Under the pieces are notes generated by a model, which was given only the letters and a program-made list of their open reading frames with translations, was not told the DNA's origin and did no database searches. A DNA stretch of 64,000 nt from Cyanophora paradoxa (taxonomy: Eukaryota; Glaucocystophyceae; Cyanophorales; Cyanophoraceae), in contig QPMI01000527.1 in NCBI GenBank assembly GCA_004431415.1, forward strand, positions 1-64,000, in the 5' to 3' direction. Positions 18,359-27,200 of this stretch are shown here, piece by piece; position 1 is the stretch's first letter; the number at the start of each line of letters is the position of its first letter. A program made the translations under genes and the position numbers.

Positions 18359-19424
18359 TTACAGCATCTCAAAGTCAGAGTCATCGTCATCGGAAACCAA
18401 CTCAATGAGGCCCTCGGGCGCCGACTTAAGGGGAATGCGGGGAAGGGACTGCGCTGCCTGCACCAAGTCCTGCCGCTCGCGCTCGCGCTGCGCCGCCAAG
18501 GCCGCTGCCGCCTCTGCCTCGCGCTGCTGCTGAGCCTCGATGCGCGCCTTGAGCTCGGCCGCCTCCTTCTGCTTGCGCTCGGCGATCCGCGCCTTGTTGA
18601 TCTGGTACTGGACAAGGCGCTCGTGGCGCCGCTTGCGCTCCAACTCCTTGCGGAGCTCGTTGCAGAGGACGCGCTTCTCAATGGTCTTGACGTGCTGAGT
18701 CAGGCGCTCGCTGTAGTGTGACGTCACGCGAGAACGGGCAATGCCGGCGCCGAGCTTCAAGTCCTTCTCGTGTGCCTTGGCGGGGTCCTTGACGCGCTCG
18801 GAGTTGTCGGTGAATGACGTAGTCTCCATGAACTTCTTCTTGACGATTGACTTGGTCTTGATAATGCGGCGCTTGCGAGTCGGGTTTTCGTTGTCGCCTT
18901 CAGAGTCAGAAGACGACTCAGAGTCGTATGGAATCGGCACGTCAAAGTCGATGAAGTCGTTGATGTCAGACTCGACGTCAGAGGCCTCGGACTTGGCGTC
19001 ATCGGCGGGCTCGGGGGCGGCTCGGCGACGGGCTGAGGGCAGATGACGACGATGACGGAGGGGGTAATTCGTGAAGACTTGAGGGGGTAGGCCCAGGCGA
19101 GCGTCTCGGCAGCAGACTCGGCGAAAAGCTTGGGGTCGCCCCAGCCGTTGGCGGTCTTGACCCAGCCGGGGACGGGGGGCACGTCGACGGGGGCTCGGGC
19201 TTGGGTTGCTTGGACTTGGATTTCTTGGCCTTGGACGTGAAGGCGGACTTGGGGAGAAGTTGCACTTCGGGGCCAGTGGCGCGTAAGATGGCATAATTGT
19301 AGATGTACCCCAGAGCGTCGGCGCGCTGCTCCATCTCAGGGGTAGCCCCTTGAGTGCCACCGGAGTTAGCCCACGTTGCTTGGACAAAGGCGAAGTCCTC
19401 GGCAAGCTCAGCGGGAATCGACAT
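18359..19424 (-). CDS. Viral protein of unknown function with acidic region and C-terminal coiled coil (frameshifted)
   Basis: About 350 residues. It starts MSIPAELAEDFAFVQATWAN at 19,424, preceded on the minus strand by GATTTCTTTTCC. The next segments are EMEQRADALGYIYNYAILRA, a Lys-rich linker, and in a second frame VPPVPGWVKTANGWGDPKLF and SAAETLAWAYPLKSSRITPS. A third frame has an acidic region (SEASDVESDINDFIDFDVPI, SSSDSEGDNE), a basic NLS-like TRKRRIIKTKSIVKKK, and then a long E/R/K/A/Q coiled coil (NELRKELERKRRHERLVQYQ, ERKQKEAAELKARIEAQQQR). It ends ELVSDDDDSDFEML-stop. No family is recognised. A nuclear viral protein is plausible from the acidic/basic blocks. Confidence 0.5.
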
Positions 19425-19429
19425 CTGCG

Positions 19430-19760
19430 CAAAGGGAAAAGAAATCAGCAAAGGCAAAACGTGAGGTGACTGTGAGGGCGGACTTGTGAAAATTCGGAGA
19501 GGCGGGTTTCCTTGGGCTGAGAGAAGGCGGCGAACCCGTTTCAAGAGTGAGCCAAAATGGCGGCGGACCGCGGTTTTGTGGGCGATTTTTTTCGCGGTCT
19601 AGTTCGCAACGGAAAACGTTGCCAACTGGCCTGAAAAAAGCCAAATTTAGCGTTGGACCGAAGGCAGAAAAAGGGAGCCGGCCTGACGGAAATCGCCCGA
19701 GTGCGTCCGCCGAAGGTCGAGTCTCGGGCCGGGGGTACACCCTCAGGGGCCCCCCTGGCC
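19430..19760. other. Spacer without a supported gene
   Basis: The stretch between the two minus-strand viral genes contains short open frames on both strands, but neither shows protein-like composition or the promoter motif at a start. It includes a T-rich tract near 19,587. I see nothing else. Confidence 0.4.
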
Positions 19761-19762
19761 CC

Positions 19763-20232
19763 TCACCCTGGTAGTGCCCTCTCAAAGGGATTTTCGAAGC
19801 CGTACAATTCTTGGTAAGTCTCGTAATCCGGGCTGTACCCCCTCACAATCTGCGGGAGCCCATTGAAAGCCTCCGTCTATCCTCTCTCAATTCCCTGCGG
19901 AAAAGTCTACGGTCTTCTCGAGCTTCGCGTGTCACGCCAGCTGGGCGTGGTCTATGATTGTTAGGGTTGTCGTAGCCTGGTCCCACCAGCCTCACGAAAT
20001 TTTCGCGTATGGCCTCGGGGAGGCTCTGGAAACGGCTCGTCGCGTGGAACTCAATCCATTCATTGAATCGACGCGGATATTGACGGATGACTTCAAGCAC
20101 GCCCTGTGTGTTGGGCTCTGGTGTTACGTCGGGGATGTCATGTCCCGTGAGGTGCCAACGCCAGAACTCGCGCAACCTCTCGAATGCCATATTCAACTCA
20201 AAGGGAAAATCGTAATAGAGATTGCCTGACAT
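19763..20232 (-). CDS. Small viral protein, unknown function (one frameshift)
   Basis: About 155 residues. The ATG at 20,232 is chosen because AAATTTTCGG lies 13 bases upstream, the same spacing as in the other viral genes. It reads MSGNLYYDFPFELNMAFERL, REFWRWHLTGHDIPDVTPEP, GVLEVIRQYPRRFNEWIEFH and AIRENFVRLVGPGYDNPNNH, then an Arg-rich helix. A frame change near 19,870 gives a credible C-terminus GLPQIVRGYSPDYETYQELY, GFENPFERALPG-stop. I do not recognise it. It is the rightmost gene that I assign to the virus. Confidence 0.55.
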
Positions 20233-20244
20233 TTTTCTCCCCGT

Positions 20245-20254
20245 CCGAAAATTT
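20245..20254 (-). promoter_or_regulatory. Putative viral promoter motif before the gene at 20232
   Basis: AAATTTTCGG on the minus strand lies 12 bases before the ATG. It ties this gene to the viral set. Confidence 0.5.
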
Positions 20255-20287
20255 CCCCGCTTTTGGGTCCAGACTCTGATTCCAACT

Positions 20288-20343
20288 CTTCCCAAGTCCC
20301 AAGTCCCAAGTCCCAAGTCCCAAGTCCCAAGTCCCAAGTCCCA
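20288..20343 (-). repeat. Array 3 of GGGACTT (AAGTCCC on plus), about 8 copies
   Basis: This perfect heptamer array has the same oriented flanks as arrays 1 and 2 (start CCTGGGACTT, then GGGAAGAGTT and CAGAGTCTGGACCC). It lies about 55 bases upstream of the minus-strand gene starting at 20,232. Confidence 0.95.
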
Positions 20344-20909
20344 GGTCACATTTTTCTCCCATTTTGACTCGAGATTCTGACCAAGTCCAAATCCGGGCCC
20401 GGGATTCGAACCCTCGTTTTCGATCGATTTCACGCGTGAAAACGGCACTTTTCGGCCTTTTCCGATTTTTCCTTTCTCGCGATCGCATTAATGTCCCCGA
20501 TCTCGAAATCGCGATCGAAAAGGGTCGCGATCGGGAGAAAATCGCGATCGCCAGGGTCGTGATCGCCGCGATCGCCAGCCTCGGAGGGGGTACCCCCACA
20601 GCTGTTGCGGCGGTTATAAGAACCTCCGCAATCCAAGCGTCACTTCCGAGTCTCGAGCTCTCGGAGTTGCCTTTTCGCGTTTGGCCCATTGATGGCCCAT
20701 TTATATATATAACGGGCGGGCGGCCGCGTCCGAATCGGTCCGATGGTCCAGGCCTACCGGACCAGTAGTACCGGTAGCCTGCGGTAGGCTGCGTCCTGGC
20801 GCGCGGCGCCGGCGTCCCGGGTCCAGGCGGTTTGAAATACTTAGCCGTCAATTGCCAAGAGGTCGAATTCACCAAAAAACAAAAAAGAGGTCGAATTCGG
20901 AAATCATTG

Positions 20910-21245
20910 AATTTTAAACGACGGCAATGTTGCTGGGGGTAGGGATTTGCTAAGGCGCCATAGAGGCTGATGATAGAGCTAGCGCTAACGTCTCAGTTAC
21001 GTGAACTTACGTCTGGCAATTTATCGCCACGGCAATTCCGGTTTTGGGCGAATTCGGCAAATTTACTCCACGGCAATTTAACTTCGCCTACAGTACTGTA
21101 GGATGGCTTAAATTGCCGTGTAGTTAAATTGCCGAATTCGGCCAAAACCGGAATTGCCGTGGCGATAAATTGCCGAAATTCTGGATTTCTTCTATGGCGC
21201 CATACAAAAGCGGCCGTTTAGCCCTACCCCCTGAGAATTGCCGCG
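20910..21245. mobile_element. Large imperfect fold-back (inverted-repeat) element
   Basis: Arms of about 70 bases (about 21,013 to 21,081 and 21,109 to 21,176) are near-perfect reverse complements, built on motifs such as GCCACGGCAATTCCGG and CGAATTCGGC. Outer inverted blocks GGCGCCATAG (20,954) and CTATGGCGCC (21,192), and CCCTACCCCC-type blocks beyond, extend the symmetry. The loop contains the palindrome CCTACAGTACTGTAGG. There is no coding sequence. It looks like a MITE-like or fold-back DNA element. Confidence 0.75.
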
Positions 21246-21439
21246 GCTCTAAATTGCCGAATTTGGCGTCTCGGCAATATACGGCAATTTAAAAGTACGG
21301 CTAAAAAAGCCATCCTACAGTAGCACTACCGGTCTACCGGTGGTCTATAGCCTACTAGTACTAGTAGTAGCTACGCCGCAGCTACGCGCGGTACCGCGCG
21401 ACGTACGTACTAGTACGGGAGTCACGGGACTACGGTCCG

Positions 21440-21625
21440 CGGAGACTCGACCGTCGGACTGCGATCGATCGTAAATTATTCGTAATCGATTCGGAAACCT
21501 ACATATAGGTCCTAGGAGTCCAGGACCATGGCCCTTAACGATGGATATCGATTCGGGGACCGGAGTCCGGAGTCTGCCTGTCTAGGACGCTACGGAGACT
21601 CGACCGTCGGACTGCGATCGATCGG
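21440..21625 (+). repeat. Pair of direct repeats, about 30 bp
   Basis: GGAGACTCGACCGTCGGACT and the following GCGATCGATCG occur at about 21,440 and again at about 21,595. The surrounding 21.3 to 22.2 kb is rich in short palindromes (ACTAGT, GTACGTAC, CGACTCGCGACTCG) and holds no supported gene. Confidence 0.7.
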
Positions 21626-22428
21626 AGATCGACTATGACCCGGTAGTAGTGCTGGACCTACCGTACTATCTGGTCCAGTACTGGTCCAGTTGAATCGAGT
21701 CTCCGACCAGTACCGTGGCAGTACGGTCACATACTACGGTGGCACCGTGGCAGTACCACCGGGTAGTCTATCATAATGATTGATCGAAGGTCGACCACCG
21801 ACCGTCGGACGATTAATTGCTGCTCAATTCAAGCTATAGACTCTGAGAATTTGCCTGGAAATTGCGGTAGATTCCCATATTGTTTTTTAGTGAATGTACA
21901 GGGCGGCGTCAGGGCCACAGCTGCAGGCTCCACAGGACCACAGCTAGTCTCTAGACAAAAAAGCAATCAACACTGTGACAAATCAAAGAAGTCGCAGAAA
22001 TTTGATGTTTCCGAGTCGACTAGTACTAGTACTACCGGTAATTTCCGATATCGATCGCGACTCGCGACTCGAGTCGCGACTCGCGAGTCCGACGCGGTCC
22101 GACTCACCCGGTCTCACCGTCGATCGCGACGTCCGAGTCCGTCCGACGCCGGACCGACGGCCGATTCGCGAGTCGCGACTCGCGACTCGCGAGTCTCGGT
22201 ACCGCATAATAATTAGTGCGACTGTAACAGAATATTAGTGCGCGCATAATATTAGTGCAGTACCAAATTAGTGCGTTTTTTGCCATGAAAACGCACTAAT
22301 TTGAGACCGCACAAATTAAAGTGTGCTAAGAAACTGCTGTTGGGGTACAGCTAGCTTGTACCTCCCGCCCCATACGGTGGGCCATACACTGGAAACGAAA
22401 AAACGCATGTACTAATTTGAGACCGAAC

Positions 22429-23260
22429 TAATTACAATTTACATTTTTTTTTGGTAAATTACCGGCCACAGTCTCTAGACACCAGCACTGCGGGGGCTGC
22501 CCAGGGGGCATAAAGACAAAAAAGCAAAATAACTAAGACAAGAGCACGAAGAAAGATAAGACAAAGAGCCAAAATCGACAATAAAAAAGAAAAGACACGG
22601 AGCTCGAGCTCGAGACAGATCGAGAAGAGACGAGAAATCGAGCAGATCTAGGGACAGAGGATGACTGACACGAAGAAGAGCCAGAGCTAGAGATACCATC
22701 AATATCGGAAGGAATTACATCACTAAGAAGCGGAGGACAAATTTGAGAAAGATAAATAACAGGAAGCAGACAAGTAAGAGGAACAACAAGACGACGCGGA
22801 GGCGGAGGCGAAGCAGGACGACGCGAAAGGGCAGAGCTACGGCACGAGGTCGAGGAGGACACAGGAGGCGGAGCAGGCGGATCAAGAGCAGGCAAAAGGA
22901 CAGTCAAAGGAATCACTAAAGCCGGCCGGGGTCGAGGCGGGCAGTCGAACTGCAAACGACGGCGAACAACAGGTCGAGCACGAGGACTATAGCTAGTATT
23001 GAAACTAACTCTAGCATCAACACTAGTACTACGATCAGAATCCGAACTAGACCGAACTAAACTATAAGACGAAGTACGCCGGCGCCGGCGGGATACGACC
23101 AGCGAAGCAGAAGACGAAGGCAAAGGCGGCGGTCCGGTATCAAGAACAAAGGCCGGAGGGTCCGGCCCGGCAAACCGCCGGAGGGAAGTAGAAGGAGACG
23201 CAGGCACGGCAAGCCGGCGACGGGTACGACCACGAGTCCAAAAAATAATTACAATTTACA
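22429..23260 (-). mobile_element. Retroposed insertion of 802 bp with T-tract and 15-bp target-site duplication
   Basis: The 15-mer TAATTACAATTTACA is perfectly duplicated at 22,429 to 22,443 and 23,246 to 23,260. Directly inside the left copy is a run of nine T (22,444 to 22,452), which is a poly-A tail if the insert reads on the minus strand. The insert contains a minus-strand open frame of 224 codons (22,533 to 23,207), rich in Ser, Pro and Arg, starting MPASPSTSLRRFAGPDPPAF and ending in a Phe/Leu-rich hydrophobic tail. I cannot name a source gene. Target duplication plus tail are hallmarks of LINE-driven retroposition. Confidence 0.75.
22533..23207 (-). CDS. Ser/Pro/Arg-rich open frame inside the retroposed insert, unknown
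   Basis: The 224-codon frame has low complexity (Ser runs, RSSSDSDRSTSVDARVSF, PPAPPPVSSSTSCRSS) and a hydrophobic C-terminus (FLFYCRFWLFVLSFFVLL). It may be a retrocopied host transcript or a chance frame in a C/T-rich strand. No family is recognised. Confidence 0.25.
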   Translation of the reverse strand: MPASPSTSLRRFAGPDPPAFVLDTGPPPLPSSSASLVVSRRRRRTSSYSLVRSSSDSDRSTSVDARVSFNTSYSPRARPVVRRRLQFDCPPRPRPALVIPLTVLLPALDPPAPPPVSSSTSCRSSALSRRPASPPPPRRLVVPLTCLLPVIYLSQICPPLLSDVIPSDIDGISSSGSSSCQSSSVPRSARFLVSSRSVSSSSSVSFLFYCRFWLFVLSFFVLLS

Positions 23261-23314
23261 ATGGCCGGGGTCCGGGTTTATTAAATATATAACGCAGTAT
23301 ATTATATATAGCTA

Positions 23315-23585
23315 CGTGACTCGGGGAGTCCGGATCCGGATGCCCGACTCGGGGAGTCCGGATGCCTACTGTAAACGTAGAAATGTTCGTCGAGACTTAA
23401 TTTCGACAAAACCCGAAAATCATGACGAAAATATGGTCGACAGCATCAAATTTTCGTCAGCCCCGCGACTCCGCCATAGAAGGGTCAGCCGTTAGTTTGA
23501 CGCTGTCGAAGATTCCTACGTTTACAGTACTACGGTACGTGACTCGGGGAGTCCGGAGTACGTGACTCGGGGAGTCCGGAGTACA
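23315..23585 (+). repeat. Dispersed tandem motif GACTCGGGGAGTCCGGA, four copies
   Basis: Copies lie near 23,319, 23,347, 23,540 and 23,563, the last two being back to back (unit TACGTGACTCGGGGAGTCCGGAG). Between them is AT-rich sequence without a gene. The remainder to 24,200 contains short palindromes (ACTAGTAGTACT, CGGCGGCC) and no supported gene. Confidence 0.7.
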
Positions 23586-24225
23586 GGCGCCGCGGCGGCC
23601 GGTAGTCTGTAGACTGAGACTGTAGGCTGTAGCTAAGAGCCTAGCTATAGCCTATAGGAGGCTAGGAGTCCTCAGGGCCTACGACTCCTACCCCGGTACC
23701 GGTAGGACTCGAGCTCCTAGCCTACTGCCGGCGTCTGCCGCATATGCATTAGTACTACTGTTACTAGTAGTACTGTACTAGCTATAGTACTAGTGCGGGC
23801 CCTGATGATGGGCCTGATCAGAGCTGGGGCCGGGGCCCGGGGGTGCGGGAATCCGGGATATCCGGATTCCGGACTCCGGGATCTGCCGCAGTGCGCCGAT
23901 ATCGCTTCGAATTCTGCGCGTGCGGTAGTAGTTAACGTACGTTCAACGGTTGCAAGCTTAAGCTCAGCTCCGCAGCATATGTATTACCGCCGGCGCTAGC
24001 GCTGCATACATGTACAACTTGTTGAACTTCACTCAGTGACTGTAAGTTCATACTAGGACACCGCGGCGGCCGGGCCGGCGTATACGTACTATGTAGTACG
24101 TACTGCATACAGCTACTTGACAAGTAATACGTATTCATCGCCGGGCCGCGCGTTTAGCTCGACTGCAGCCAGCGCAAGCTTAAGCTGCAGCCGTCCGGTC
24201 CGTTCAAACTGCAAGATATATAGGT

Positions 24226-27200
24226 TTATGGCGCACGCCGGCTTCGTGCAAGCGCGAGGCCTCTGGGTGCTGTGCTTCGCCCTCGCTCTGCTTGATGAAG
24301 CGGCTGGTCGCATTGCGATTGCCCCTCAAGATCGCTTCATCGAGAACTTTGTCGCGACATCGAGCCCGGTGGAATTCGAAGGAAATGTCAGCTCAACAGA
24401 GTTCGCCAGCGGCATCGTTCACATTGCCATGTGGTCTGTTTGCTGGCTAGACTAGTGGCTAGCTCGGATCGCACTAAAGTTGCATCGCGGCACGCATGTG
24501 CAGGACCATCAGAGCCGAAGCAGAGGGGCACCGCGTCCAGCTGGAGTTAACATCGGTCACTGAAGGAGCCGAATTCCTACGGGTGCGCATATATATATAA
24601 ATGCGGGCACATGCCGCAGTGCATGTAAACATGCATATGCTAACGGCAAGATGCTTCGTGATCGCCTGGCAACGCAACATATACGCCCCATTAACGCCAT
24701 ATACATAGGTAATTGACTTCGGCGACCCTGCTTTTCTTCTGGCTCCATACATCGACACGGGCGAGCTACCAAAGAGATTCACGAGCACGTCGAACAGACT
24801 GCTTGTTCTCGGGTACAAGCCAGGCGACCGTCTATTTCGCGTTCCCTCTCGCATTGCGTTCAATGCAACGTACAAGAGTGTACCATCCAGCGGTGCGCAA
24901 AAACTCCTGAATAAAAAATTGCCTAAATATTTCGAGAGAACTCTCTGAGGCGGTCGAACCAACCCGCATACGTAGTTTACTAACATTAAATATTCGCAAA
25001 CTCGTAATCACATGCAAGCATTAAATATTCGCAAACTCGTAACATTTAATATTCGCAAACTCGTTCTGCAAAATTTACCTGACTTGCAACTGCACTCCGA
25101 CAGAGACACCCAGTCCAGCCACAGTTCTGCCGGTCGGCACGTCGATGCACGATAGCCCCGCGAACTTCGGTTACACGGCGGTCCCCGTGCCCCTTGGTGT
25201 TACGACCAACATATCATTGCCAGCCAACATTACATTACGAAGTCAACGCTACCTTCACATATGGTCTTATCCTCCGCTCCCCGTTCATAGATCTAAAGCC
25301 AGAGGCTGCAATCTTTTTAGCTTAATCGTTTCGGCGCAAAGAACAGAGAATTTTAAATGCAATCTTGAGAAGCGTTTACAAACTGATGAGTGTCTTGAAC
25401 AGGTCGGTAAAGACGGCCCCGAATGCCGGCTGTGACATCAGCACGCTTAAGAAAGTCGGGATTGAAGTGAGGGTGGAGCAAGGCGAGACCTTTCTCGAAG
25501 CCAACAAACACGTAATATCCGTGAGATCGATTTCTTTCTTTGACATTGCAGCGCGCACGGTTTAGAGTTTGAACTGTGTGCGCAGGTTTACCTCATGGAC
25601 ACGACCAACATCATTTTCCGATATTATACGGTCGACCTTAAGGCTAACCTTCAGACGGTTGTAAACAATTTCGACAACGTAAACGGGATGCTTGTGATTT
25701 TTCACGCGGCAACAGCCGACCCTGCCATTAATTATGGAGGCCTAAACCAGCCAGCGGTCGGAGAATTCGCATCGTTCAAGGCAGCAGCCACAATAAGTGC
25801 GGAAGCATAGCTCAAGATCGAAGCCGCGGCCGTCTTATTTCACCAGCTTTTGATTTCAATCTTCACAGAGCGCTGCGTCAGCGAAACACCGACGCCTGCA
25901 CCCTTTCACAGGTAAACGCGACTTCCCTCCTACCCGTTTTGTTTTTGAACGCTCGAACTCGGACTTAACCTTGTCGCAGCCCACAGCCCCCTCTGATTGA
26001 AATCGATACCGCGACGCCATCACCAGTCGCAAGCTTACTCCCAAGGTACCGGGCCCCAATATTAATGGCCACACCGTGGCACCGGACCGCCCTGCGCTTA
26101 AACGTGTCCATTGAAACTTCGCATTTTTATACTACTCCCGTAAATTAAAGCAATACACATTGTACGCAAATTTAAAGCGTCCGGATCCGGATCCTGCCAG
26201 CCTCAAGACCCTCTTTTAATAAACTAAGCTTTCCCCGCGCCCGCCCAAATTGACTCCGTGCGGGGCATTGTCGCCAGCACGAACTTCAACACTTCGGACT
26301 CCTGCCAAAGGGGCGGCGAGTCGGGCACTGCGCATTGTTCCGCCCTGTTGCCTTCCGCTTCCGCTTCCCCCTCCCCGTCCCCGTCCCCTACAAATACGGC
26401 CACCCTCTCTCCGGATCCACCAGGAGAAACGCCCTCCTCAAGGTCCGTTTCTTACTAAATATATATTCTGCATTTTGTAACAGCCGGGCGCCTTTCGAAT
26501 TCGCACCGTACGTGCGTCAACATTAATTCACACCTCGAGCTCGACCCGCAGCACGACCCCGCCGACAGCCCTAGATTATCCTATTCTGGTGCGCGATCGC
26601 TGGCCATGGCCCATGGCCATCAATATAGATACACGTCCGCGCCTCTTTTAATCTGTGCGCCTGCGCAGCCCGCCTTCTTGGAACCGAATAAGACTGTCAA
26701 CATAAATGGAGTACCGGTACATTCGAATTCGAATTTCGAATTCGTGCACTTGCGTATCTGCGTGCTATAGCTACTGATTGCTCAACCTCGGAACCGCGGC
26801 AGCTCTCAACTTCGTCGTTTGAAAAGATCACTGTGTGTATCTGCGTCTCTTCATTGCACGATTATCAAAATCATTTAGCAAGCGCCGCTTGTGCATCTAT
26901 ATATGCATCCTTCGGTCACGTGCACGTGTGCTGTAAAATAATATAATGCTGCCAGGACTAGGGTGGACGTCTTTGTACATGTCTTGGCTTATGCATCTTG
27001 CTCGCTGTCTCTCCCCCGTGCTCATCTGATCATGAACTGAAACAACCTCCCCCCGTGTTCCGCGTGCAGGAGAACAGCACGGATGTCTACGCGCTCGACC
27101 TGTTCCTGGTGTCCGAGCTCGAGCTAATGGGAAAAGAGGACGGAACCACTTCGGTGACTCTCGAAGTTACGGGCCTCCTCTCCGTGCGCCAAATGAAATA

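Larger units (their letters stand above)
1..20360. mobile_element. Endogenous mriyavirus-like (small Nucleocytoviricota-related) dsDNA virus, left end outside window
   Basis: Seen: packed, intronless, mostly plus-strand genes separated by spacers of about 20 to 30 bases, including an A32-type packaging ATPase, a VLTF3-like factor, two HUH-endonuclease-like proteins and a battery of fibre and virion-like proteins. Known: mriyaviruses (yaravirus, Pleurochrysis endemic viruses and metagenomic relatives) are 35 to 45 kb viruses related to Nucleocytoviricota that lack DNA polymerase and RNA polymerase, and encode a HUH endonuclease, packaging ATPase and double jelly-roll capsid protein. Inferred: this is an integrated relative or a partial copy. 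The major capsid gene is not seen and may lie to the left. Frames are repeatedly broken by one-base shifts, so the copy is either decayed or sequenced with indel errors. The right limit is set by the last gene with the viral promoter motif (start at 20232) and the neighbouring 7-mer array. Confidence 0.72.

Noticed and set aside
17709-20343. GGGACTT arrays as telomeric repeats
   Set aside because: The heptamer is not a known telomere repeat, the arrays are short and internal, and they occur in both orientations next to genes.
20365-20420. Possible tRNA on the minus strand (GGTTCGAATCC box)
   Set aside because: The B-box-like heptamer is present but the T-stem pairs over only three bases, and no D-arm, anticodon arm or acceptor stem can be built around it.
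22429-23260. LTR retrotransposon or solo LTR
   Set aside because: The duplicated ends are only 15 bases and one is followed by a T-run, which fits target duplication plus poly-A tail; there are no TG...CA ends or primer-binding site.
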